A stretch of 20,037 bases of DNA from Brevinema_A sp051647535. GTDB lineage: Bacteria > Spirochaetota > Brevinematia > Brevinematales > Brevinemataceae. The stretch lies in the NCBI GenBank assembly GCA_051647535.1, contig JBOFEA010000022.1, forward strand, positions 1-20,037, read 5' to 3'. The notes below the pieces were generated by a model. That model did not search any database and was not told the DNA's origin. It saw only the letters and a list, made by a program, of their open reading frames with translations. Shown piece after piece: positions 12,776 to 19,580 of the stretch. Each line of letters starts with the position of its first letter. Within the stretch, counting starts at the first letter, position 1. The translations under genes were made by a program, and so were the position numbers.

Positions 12776-14977
12776 TTATATAAGAAATAATTCTTGCTTT
12801 TCTTCAGTTGTCAGATGCGGAAGATCCTTATCTCTTGCTAATATGGAAATTCCTTCTAATTGATCATCCTCAAAAATAGGAATGATAAATAATTCTCCAA
12901 TTTGCTGAAGCATATTCGGAGTAAAGAACATATCCAAATAATGAGCTTCTAAAATATCTCCTGATAACGATAAAACATTCTTCTGATCAAGTACTTGTTG
13001 ACAAATAGTATCTTCAGGCTCTATTAAAAAATCCTTTTCAAATCCAGGAATATTTTCAAAAATAAATACTCTATCCTTCTTCTCTACTATTGCTTTATAA
13101 GAAATTTGATATTTATCCAGCATTGGTAGTAAATGATCTGCAAACTCACGCACTTTCGGAATATGAAAGTTTCCTAAAGGATTTGTAAAAGAAGAATCAT
13201 TAGAAAATTGATCCAAAGTAATCTCTTCTTTAGGGTCAGAAATATCTATTTCAACATCATCCGCATCAGTATCAAAACTAACATTTTCTTCCAATACCGG
13301 AATCTCACCAATTAATAAGCTATGATTAGTCGATTCATCATCAGTTTGTAAGGGAATTTTTGCATCTAAAATCGACGATTCCTGTTGATCAAACTGCTGT
13401 TTAGGAATATGAATATCTGAAGGAGAAAACGAATCATCCAACAGCTCATCTCCTAAAAATGCTAAATCAGTTTCTTCTTCATCTTCTCTTATCGTCTCTT
13501 CCGGCTTTTCTTCAGAATCGCTTGTTTCCCAAGATATCTCTTCTTCTTCTCTTATCGTCTCTTCCGGCTTTTCTTCAGAATCGTTTGTTTCCCAAGATAT
13601 CTCTTCTTCATCTTCTTTTATCGTCTCTTCCGGCTTTTCTTCAGAATTGTTTGTTTCCCAAGATATCTCTTCTTCATCTTCTCTTATCGTCTCTTTCAGC
13701 TTTTCTTCAGAATCATTTATTTCCCAAGATATCTCTTCTTCATCTTCTCTTATCGTCTCTTTCAGCTTTTCTTCAGAATCATTTATTTCCCAAGATATCT
13801 CTTCTTCATCTTCTCTTATCGTCTCTTCCGGCTTTTCTTCAGAATCATTTATTTCCCAAGATATCTCTTCAAGATCTTCTGATATCATCCCTTCCGGCTT
13901 TTCTTCAGAATCGTTTATTTCCCAAGATATTTTTTCAGATAAGATAGTAGAATTTATATTTTCAAGCGATTTTTCATGATCTAATACTCCATATTTAGCA
14001 GCATGATCAAGCATTGATTCAGCATCCTGCTGAGAATATACTACACCCTCGTTAATATCATGAATTAATTGATTTACTTTACCATGTTCAGCTGTATAAT
14101 GTTTTTTATATTCAGAATTATGTTGATTAAAATATTCACTTTGATACGTATTAACCGGTTTATAAAAAGTTCTTATAAATAAAATCAACAGCCATATTGC
14201 AAATATAAATAAGATAATCAAGATAATAAGCACAGGTATTGGTAAATAAAATGAATTACCTATATAATAAATCATTTTCCCTAAATTAGGCACATCCAAA
14301 AAAAATCCCTTATTAGGATCAATAGAACTATCATACAGCAACACAGCTTCTGTAGCAATACCGGAATCTACATTATTGGATTCTCCAATAACAACTACCG
14401 AGTTTGTTTTATTAATAATACGAACAAAATATTCTAAATACTCAATATCTTTAAATAATTGTTGTGAAGCATATTCAGCAACAGCATAGCCACCGTTGTT
14501 AGTATCTAAAGAATAAGGATTATTATACCTTGCTATTCCCATTAAAGTATGTGCATCCGAAAAAAAGAACAAAGGATGATAAACAGCATTACTAACAACA
14601 GATAATATCTCCTTAGTCAAAACCCGATTAGATTGCAGAGTGCCGATAGCAGACACAACTACATTACCAGAATAATCAGTAAAATATAGATTATTAAGTT
14701 TATGATTTTTTAAAAAATCAGGTTGCAAGGTTAATATCGGATGCTTAACAAAAATTTCAGCAACACTGGTAGGATCAATAATCTCATCTAATGAATCACG
14801 ATATCTCATCATATTAGTTTCAATAATCTTATTAACTGCATATGCTTGATTATGATAAAAATCTCTTCTTAATTTTTGAACTACCGAAGTTTGGTTTACA
14901 ATAACAACCGTTAAAACGATAGAACTCAAAAGAAATAAACAGGCTCCAAACCCCAGTATAATTCTCTTCTTGAGCAT
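12776..14977 (-). CDS. Two-TM sensor-like protein with acidic repeats and GAF-like C-terminus
   Basis: This 733-residue protein is not one I recognise as a whole. TM1 is about residues 5-27 and TM2 about 244-269, enclosing an extracytoplasmic domain of about 215 residues with a helical start and FTDYSGNVVVSA, as in Cache/PAS-like sensor domains. After TM2 come a charged linker, seven tandem 22-residue acidic repeats (348-500), a further acidic low-complexity region, and a C-terminal domain (about 595-733) whose LFIIPIFEDDQLEGISILAR resembles the end of a GAF domain. No HAMP, kinase, methyl-accepting or cyclase domain is present, so any signal must pass to a partner. The ATG at 14977 has AGGAG at the right distance. 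The gene lies just upstream of pyruvate kinase on the same strand. A TATAAT at 15019-15024 may be its -10, but no good -35 accompanies it. Confidence 0.8.
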   Translation of the reverse strand: MLKKRIILGFGACLFLLSSIVLTVVIVNQTSVVQKLRRDFYHNQAYAVNKIIETNMMRYRDSLDEIIDPTSVAEIFVKHPILTLQPDFLKNHKLNNLYFTDYSGNVVVSAIGTLQSNRVLTKEILSVVSNAVYHPLFFFSDAHTLMGIARYNNPYSLDTNNGGYAVAEYASQQLFKDIEYLEYFVRIINKTNSVVVIGESNNVDSGIATEAVLLYDSSIDPNKGFFLDVPNLGKMIYYIGNSFYLPIPVLIILIILFIFAIWLLILFIRTFYKPVNTYQSEYFNQHNSEYKKHYTAEHGKVNQLIHDINEGVVYSQQDAESMLDHAAKYGVLDHEKSLENINSTILSEKISWEINDSEEKPEGMISEDLEEISWEINDSEEKPEETIREDEEEISWEINDSEEKLKETIREDEEEISWEINDSEEKLKETIREDEEEISWETNNSEEKPEETIKEDEEEISWETNDSEEKPEETIREEEEISWETSDSEEKPEETIREDEEETDLAFLGDELLDDSFSPSDIHIPKQQFDQQESSILDAKIPLQTDDESTNHSLLIGEIPVLEENVSFDTDADDVEIDISDPKEEITLDQFSNDSSFTNPLGNFHIPKVREFADHLLPMLDKYQISYKAIVEKKDRVFIFENIPGFEKDFLIEPEDTICQQVLDQKNVLSLSGDILEAHYLDMFFTPNMLQQIGELFIIPIFEDDQLEGISILARDKDLPHLTTEEKQELFLI
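13478..13936 (-). repeat. Seven coding tandem repeats of 66 bp (22 residues)
   Basis: Seven units of the form E-[EK]-I-S-W-E-[IT]-N-D-S-E-E-K-[PL]-[EK]-E-T-I-R-E-D-E fill residues 348-500. Six have 22 residues and the sixth lacks one aspartate, so the array is 459 bp. Units 3 and 4 are identical in protein, and all units are close to identical in DNA, indicating recent expansion. The first unit is the most divergent. Every unit keeps one tryptophan in ISWE within an acidic context. All copy changes are multiples of three and keep the frame. Confidence 0.95.
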
Positions 14978-15355
14978 AATTTCTCCTAAATTTTAAGATA
15001 AATCCAAAACAGTATAATATTATACAACAAAAAGATAAAACAATCCAGTACTTAATAAAATTTCTTTATCATTTTTATTTTTATCATATCTAAGATTTTA
15101 ATTAATTTTCGACATTACTGATATATAGCTTAAACTATCTCTACAAAATTTATGTAAATATATCAAAAACTTATACTATTTTCTTAAAAGATATTAAATC
15201 TATTTTTCTCTATAGTTCTCACTTGCATTTTCCCTTAATTATACTCTTTTTAAGTAAAATTACAACTCATTGATACGATATTACATTTCCAATTTTCAGA
15301 AATACAAATAAAAAAATTAATTGTTGTCCCAAGATCAAAATCTAGTATCATGTAA
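14978..15355. other. Intergenic region without a supported gene
   Basis: AT-rich sequence upstream of the sensor-like gene. Apart from a possible -10 at 15019-15024 on minus, I find no promoter of quality and no coding frame. Part of it once probably held the rest of the dehydrogenase gene whose end survives at 15356-15505, but nothing recognisable is left. Confidence 0.4.
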
Positions 15356-15505
15356 TTTATTCAACAATATTCAGAATGGAAAAAATCTATAAGTAAAGGC
15401 TTAGATCCTATGGATATTGCAAATGCCGTATCTGATATCTATTCTCAACATCAAGACATATGTGTTCATGAAATTATTGTAGATACAACAAAACAAGATG
15501 ATTAA
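15356..15505 (+). pseudogene. C-terminal remnant of a short-chain dehydrogenase/reductase gene
   Basis: The plus strand is open for 49 codons after an in-frame TAA, reading FIQQYSEWKKSISKGLDPMD, then IANAVSDIYSQHQDICVHEI and IVDTTKQDD. The pattern DPMDIANAV, then a short spacer, then VHEIIVDTTKQ matches the end of classical SDR enzymes of the YdfG kind (PEDIAEAV, then INEIVI-PT-Q). No start codon with a ribosome binding site exists, and the Rossmann fold and catalytic Tyr-x-x-x-Lys are absent. A good terminator follows immediately. A real small protein starting at the internal ATG (DPM) is possible but unsupported. Confidence 0.45.
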
Positions 15506-15506
15506 G

Positions 15507-15534
15507 AAAAAACTGCTCAATTGAGCAGTTTTTT
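15507..15534. terminator. Terminator after the dehydrogenase remnant, also facing TrhO
   Basis: AAAAAACTGCTCAA (15507-15520) is followed directly by its exact complement (15521-15534), giving a stem of 11-12 bp with a small CAATTG loop and T-runs in both directions. On plus it follows the remnant stop at 15505. On minus it lies about 80 nt beyond the stop of the tRNA hydroxylase gene. Confidence 0.85.
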
Positions 15535-15613
15535 AATATAAATATTATTTTAATCAAATAATAATATTCTGATTATCATTCGAGTTATGCATTTCTTTAA
15601 TAACTTAATTTAA

Positions 15614-16522
15614 TTATAGTTTCATACCTAATACACAAGATCCTTTTGCCAATTGATTCATTCTTTCTTGATACCCTTGCTTCTGTTTCTTGGTAGTAAT
15701 GTTCCAACAATGAGGACAAGAGACTCCATATTCATAGTGTGGTGAAAGAGTATCTTCTTCAGTAATAGGAAGACGGCAAGCAAAACATAATTTGTAATTA
15801 CCGGGAACCAAACCATAACTAACACTAACCCTATAATCAAACACATAGCATTGTCCATCCCACAATCCTGTTTCTTCAGGAATTTCTTCCAAATATTTCA
15901 AAATTCCGCCTTTAAGATGATATACTTCTTTTCCTATATTAACTTGAGTAGCAAAAGAAGTGGATTTTTCACAACGAATTCCGCCAGTACAAAACATTGC
16001 AATCCGTTTATTCTGCCATTCGTCTCTATGAGATTCCAAATATTGAGGAAAATCCCTAAATTTCATAATATCAGGATTAATCGCATTTCTAAATGTCCCA
16101 ATATTATATTCATAATTATTCCTTGTATCCAAAATAATAACATCAGGCGACTGAATCAATTCATGCCATTCTTGAGGAGATAAATAAAGACCTCTATGTT
16201 CATTAGGAAGAAGATTAGGTACATCCATCGTAACAATTTCTTTTTTTATCTTTATCTTCATACGATAAAATAGCTTTTTACTGGTTTCTTCAAAAGATTC
16301 TTTATATTCCAACGCATTAAAACCTAAATCAGCTAAAATCTGCCTCAATCCATCAACAGCATATCTGGTTCCTGAAACTGTTCCATTAATTCCTTCTTCT
16401 GCAAGGATTAACGTTCCTTTAATATCGTTCAAAAGACAATAACCTAACAGCTTTTCTCTATAAGAGTAAGGATCCTTTACCGGAATAAATTGATACAGCG
16501 CTGCTATAACAGTTTTATTCAT
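15614..16522 (-). CDS. trhO: tRNA uridine(34) hydroxylase, rhodanese family (TrhO/YceA, UPF0176)
   Basis: This 302-residue cytoplasmic enzyme should hydroxylate uridine 34 in the anticodon of certain tRNAs, the first step toward the 5-oxyacetyl/methoxy modifications. The N-terminal domain (1-95) has the family signature GTLILAEEGINGTVSG. The rhodanese domain (about 120-220) carries VIILDTRNNYEYNIGTF and MFCTGGIRCEKST, with the presumed catalytic Cys178 and the conserved Cys184. The C-terminus holds CFAC (246-249) and CPHC (269-272), a probable zinc site found in many relatives. The length is usual for the family. The ATG has AGGAG six bases upstream. It lies 86 nt after the inositol-monophosphatase-family gene on the same strand with no terminator between them, so cotranscription is likely. 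Confidence 0.93.
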   Translation of the reverse strand: MNKTVIAALYQFIPVKDPYSYREKLLGYCLLNDIKGTLILAEEGINGTVSGTRYAVDGLRQILADLGFNALEYKESFEETSKKLFYRMKIKIKKEIVTMDVPNLLPNEHRGLYLSPQEWHELIQSPDVIILDTRNNYEYNIGTFRNAINPDIMKFRDFPQYLESHRDEWQNKRIAMFCTGGIRCEKSTSFATQVNIGKEVYHLKGGILKYLEEIPEETGLWDGQCYVFDYRVSVSYGLVPGNYKLCFACRLPITEEDTLSPHYEYGVSCPHCWNITTKKQKQGYQERMNQLAKGSCVLGMKL

Positions 16523-16608
16523 TATTTTCTCCTAATTATCAAATTAATATTTATTATACGATAAAGATACATTGTTATATTAATAACTGTATAATGCTCA
16601 ATGCAATA

Positions 16609-17388
16609 CTACTCTATATCTAATTCTAATGATGATAATTCATTGGAAATATAAGAATATATATAAGAATTAGCAGCTAAAATAGAAGGTTCCTTTATGG
16701 AAAAAGACGTACTGCCAATATTTGTAGCGATCCCTCCGGCTTCTTTTATTAGAAGGAAACCTGCCGCCATATCCCATGGAGCTAAATGAAAATATAATGC
16801 AGCATCTATTCTACCGGCAGCAACATACGCTAACGCCAATGCAGCCGATCCAGTACTACGTACAGATTGAAACGCTGGTACCAAACGTTCAAAATAAGAA
16901 AAATATCTTTTTTTGTATGCTCCCATAGAAAGATATCCTTTTTTTAATTTATTGCAGGAACTAATATGTATTTTTTTCCCATTAAGAAAAGCACCGTTAT
17001 CTTTGGTTGCCCAAAAAAATTCATCTATAATTGGATTATAAATCACAGCTACAATCACTTCGTTTTGATACATTAACGCCAAACTATAAGCTGTAAAAGG
17101 TATTCCTCGAATATAATTGATCGTTCCATCAATAGGATCAACAATCCACTGAAAATCAGTCTGCATATCTTTACACAAACCATATTCTTCACCCAAAATT
17201 AAATGTTCAGGATATTTAGATAGAATATATGTTTGAGTTAGTTCTTCTATTCTTCTATCATATTCTGTCACGGGATCACTTTCTGTTTTCCATTCTACAT
17301 CATTATCACGAAAAAATCCTTCTCTAAATATAGGAGCAATGTTTTTAGCTAACTCTAGTGCTGTGGATAAATATTGATTATAATCCAT
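16609..17388 (-). CDS. Inositol-monophosphatase-family phosphatase
   Basis: This 259-residue enzyme belongs to the magnesium-dependent, lithium-sensitive phosphatase family, whose members hydrolyse inositol phosphates, histidinol phosphate or related sugar phosphates. The metal and catalytic residues are visible: LGEEYG (Glu67), WIVDPIDGTINY (Asp84, Asp87, Thr88) and APWDMAAGFLL (Asp206). SDPVTEYDRRIE near residues 37-48 is also typical. The length equals that of SuhB or HisN-type enzymes; the sequence alone does not separate these, so no symbol is given. AGAGG lies about five bases before the ATG. It is the first gene of a probable pair with trhO. About 220 nt separate it from the terminator of the lipoprotein array. 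Confidence 0.9.
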   Translation of the reverse strand: MDYNQYLSTALELAKNIAPIFREGFFRDNDVEWKTESDPVTEYDRRIEELTQTYILSKYPEHLILGEEYGLCKDMQTDFQWIVDPIDGTINYIRGIPFTAYSLALMYQNEVIVAVIYNPIIDEFFWATKDNGAFLNGKKIHISSCNKLKKGYLSMGAYKKRYFSYFERLVPAFQSVRSTGSAALALAYVAAGRIDAALYFHLAPWDMAAGFLLIKEAGGIATNIGSTSFSIKEPSILAANSYIYSYISNELSSLELDIE

Positions 17389-17645
17389 CTCAGCCTCTCA
17401 AATTATATTTTTAATATTATCAAAACACATATCTTATTCCATACAAAAAACCAGTTCATGCAACCTACATCATATCATAGCACACAAATATAAAATATCC
17501 ATTTTAATATAATATAAACTGTCTTTGCAAAAAATACAATTTTAATATAGTTAATTTATTTCAACATAATACAAATACAATCGACTAATGATATTAATTT
17601 GCAGATTTCTATTTTATAACTTCAACTTAAAGCAGTGACAAAAAA

Positions 17646-17674
17646 ACAAACCCACCTATTACGGATGGGTTTGT
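17646..17674 (-). terminator. Terminator of the module-B lipoprotein gene
   Basis: ACAAACCCA/TGGGTTTGT (17646-17654 with 17666-17674) forms a 9-bp stem that two more pairs may extend across a bulge. On the minus strand TTTTTTT follows, 21 nt beyond the stop at 17695. The loop region TATTACGGA recurs in the next two terminators of the array. Confidence 0.85.
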
Positions 17675-17694
17675 GTTGTATTAATTTCAGAAAA

Positions 17695-18159
17695 TTATCT
17701 TACAAAAAGATTGTTATCAATTATAGGAGAAGTATATCTTGGATCTCTTTGAATACGATTCACTCTTAAGTTGTTGTCGCTATCTTTATAGATTGATAAC
17801 TCAATAGTAAATCTAGAATCTTCGATGTCAACATAAACAGCTTTATTTTCATCAGACATTAACTCAAGCTTCAATTTATTGTGCTCAAACTTTGTTGGAT
17901 AGTAATATCCTTCTTGATCAAAATGTCCGCGATCATGAAACATCACTACACCTGAAAATTGATTTTGAGTTCTAGATTGTACATGCTTACCTTTAACTAA
18001 GGATAAGAAATCTTCTCTCCAAACCGGATTTTCTTTAGGACCTTCATCAACAATACTTTCATTCTCGTCAACTAAATTTTGACTTTGAGAACCAAGTGCT
18101 GAACAAGAATTCAACAATAAAACAAAAACAAACAACCAACTATGTTTTAAAAATAACAT
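17695..18159 (-). CDS. Lipoprotein, module B only (tandem family member 1)
   Basis: This 154-residue precursor starts MLFLKHSWLFVFVLLLNSC, with lipobox LNSC and Cys19. After a short acidic linker (VDENESIVDEG) it consists of one module, here called B (about residues 47-140): WREDFLSLVKGK, FHDRGHFDQEGYYYP, NKLKLELMSDENKAVYV and YKDSDNNLRVNRI. The same module forms the C-terminal half of the next gene upstream (WRENFLSSVKGK, LDRGYFDQEGNYFP, NKLKLESMSDGNNAVY, YRDSSNNLKLDRI), and their signal peptides are also nearly identical. The start has GGAG eight bases upstream. I know no named family for module B; the alternating hydrophobic pattern suggests a small beta-rich domain. The gene is likely a product of tandem duplication with loss of module A. 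Confidence 0.85.
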   Translation of the reverse strand: MLFLKHSWLFVFVLLLNSCSALGSQSQNLVDENESIVDEGPKENPVWREDFLSLVKGKHVQSRTQNQFSGVVMFHDRGHFDQEGYYYPTKFEHNKLKLELMSDENKAVYVDIEDSRFTIELSIYKDSDNNLRVNRIQRDPRYTSPIIDNNLFVR

Positions 18160-18389
18160 AATTATTACTCCAAATTAATAGTATTCAAAATTCTAAATAA
18201 CTTTCTTTAATTTTTATCTATCTAAAAATACTAAGTATAATAATATTATAGTATATTACATTATAAAAAGATTAAAAATTTAATACTTTACTTAATAAAA
18301 ATTTTAATTTTTCTTCGGTAAATAATGCATCCAAACTTAACAAATAATAACAAATTTATCAATTTAATTATACTTTATTAAGCGGTAAC

Positions 18390-18424
18390 AAAACAAAGCT
18401 GTCTATTACTGATAGGTTTGTTTT
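18390..18424 (-). terminator. Terminator of the A+B lipoprotein gene
   Basis: A stem of about 13 pairs with one mismatch and one wobble (18390-18403 with 18411-18424) has a loop TATTACT and T/A runs at its base. It lies just past the stop at 18442. It is visibly the same element, with substitutions, as the terminator at 17646-17674. Confidence 0.75.
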
Positions 18425-18441
18425 TGGTTAATATTAGAAAA

Positions 18442-19308
18442 TTATCTTATGATAAGACCTTCAGAAACCTCAATAGTAGTAGATCCTTGTTTTGTAATAC
18501 GATCCAGTTTTAAATTATTACTACTGTCTCTATACATTCTAAAATAGATCGTATGACCTGAAACATATGTTTCTTCAGTATAGACAGCATTATTTCCATC
18601 AGACATGGACTCCAGCTTCAATTTATTATACAGTGTTGGAAAGTAATTTCCTTCTTGATCAAAATACCCACGATCAAGAACTATTTCTTGACCTGATATG
18701 GTATTAGTTGTAATAAGTTTTGTCTGCTTGCCTTTAACTGATGATAAGAAATTTTCTCTCCAAAAAATAGGGAGCCGAACATCGCGTGCAATAACTACCG
18801 AACCAAAACTAAGTTCACCATCCACAATTCTAATGTCTGTAGAATTAACAGCAATACCACCACTTACACTTTCAAATGCAATCATAAAAGAAGCTTCAGT
18901 ATCTGATTTTATATTTACTGGATAGGTGTTGCGACTATAAGCTCTGCGGATTTCAGATCCAGAAGCTTCAGGATTATTCACTTCAAAAAATAAATCAACA
19001 ATTTGTCCTTCTTTCTTAATTACCCTAGTTGTAATTATACTACTTTTCTTAACATTGAATCTATTTCCAAATATTGATACTACGTAAACATCTCCGATAG
19101 ATTCAAACTTCTCAGAAAATGCAACTATATATTTTTTATTTAACCCCGGACTATCATCTATTGAATCATCTATTGAACCATCTATTGAACCATCATCAAA
19201 AACATTTCCATAATCTCCAAGTAAATTTTGACTTTTAGAACTGTTTGCTGAACAAGAGCTCAACAATAAAACCAAAACAAATAACCAACTATATTTTAAA
19301 AATAATAT
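18442..19308 (-). CDS. Lipoprotein, modules A+B (tandem family member 2), without a standard start codon
   Basis: The frame encodes a lipoprotein of about 288 residues when read from the codon aligned with the neighbour's ATG. That codon (19306-19308) is ATA; the following LFLKYSWLFVLVLLLSSC matches the signal peptide of the gene at 17695-18159 almost residue for residue, with lipobox LSSC. The only ordinary alternative start, TTG at 19275, would cut off most of the signal peptide. GGGGG (19321-19325) can serve as a ribosome binding site, and three in-frame ATT codons (19309-19317) lie at usable distances. After the acidic DGSIDGSIDDSIDDS linker comes module A (KKYIVAFSEKFESIGDVYVV to IRIVDGELSFGSVVIARDV), then module B (WRENFLSSVKGK to NNLKLDRI). 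The gene has its own promoter and terminator. Function unknown; probably surface exposed. Confidence 0.8.
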   Translation of the reverse strand: MLFLKYSWLFVLVLLLSSCSANSSKSQNLLGDYGNVFDDGSIDGSIDDSIDDSPGLNKKYIVAFSEKFESIGDVYVVSIFGNRFNVKKSSIITTRVIKKEGQIVDLFFEVNNPEASGSEIRRAYSRNTYPVNIKSDTEASFMIAFESVSGGIAVNSTDIRIVDGELSFGSVVIARDVRLPIFWRENFLSSVKGKQTKLITTNTISGQEIVLDRGYFDQEGNYFPTLYNKLKLESMSDGNNAVYTEETYVSGHTIYFRMYRDSSNNLKLDRITKQGSTTIEVSEGLIIR

Positions 19309-19373
19309 AATAATAATTATCCCCCTAATTAATATACTACAATTTTTAAATACTTTTCTTTAAATTGTTTTTT

Positions 19374-19402
19374 ATTATACCATAAAAACACTAATAATTC
19401 AA
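19374..19402 (-). promoter_or_regulatory. Promoter of the A+B lipoprotein gene
   Basis: TTGAAT (19397-19402, minus strand) is followed after 17 bases by TATAAT (19374-19379). The start would be near 19367, about 60 nt before the presumed start codon region. Part of the -35 region (TACTTTGATT on plus) resembles the sequence upstream of the 17695-18159 gene (TACTTTACTT), consistent with duplication that included upstream DNA. Confidence 0.6.
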
Positions 19403-19512
19403 TACTTTGATTAAAAAATTTGTCGAGAAGAAATTTCGGTCCATACTGTATACAACTCCTTAAACTAAACAAATAACAATATCTTTACCGATTTCATTGT
19501 GGTGACAACAAA

Positions 19513-19535
19513 CCCCCATCCATTACGGATGGGGG
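19513..19535 (-). terminator. Terminator of the A+A lipoprotein gene
   Basis: CCCCCATCC (19513-19521) and GGATGGGGG (19527-19535) form a perfect 9-bp GC-rich stem with loop ATTAC, followed on minus by TTTGTTGT. Arms and loop resemble the terminator at 17646-17674 (CATTACGGATGGG against TATTACGGATGGG). Confidence 0.8.
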
Positions 19536-19580
19536 GTAATTTCAGAAGATTATACAAAAAGTAGTTGTTTGAACATTGTA

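Noticed and set aside
13478..13936. Regular repeats that could suggest a CRISPR array
   Set aside because: The period is 66 bp with no unique spacers, and the repeats are translated in frame within a 733-residue protein.
13459..13979. Long open frames on the plus strand opposite the acidic repeats
   Set aside because: They are antisense images of the 66-bp coding repeats, made of repeated Leu/Ser/Phe strings, with no start signal. The minus-strand gene explains them.
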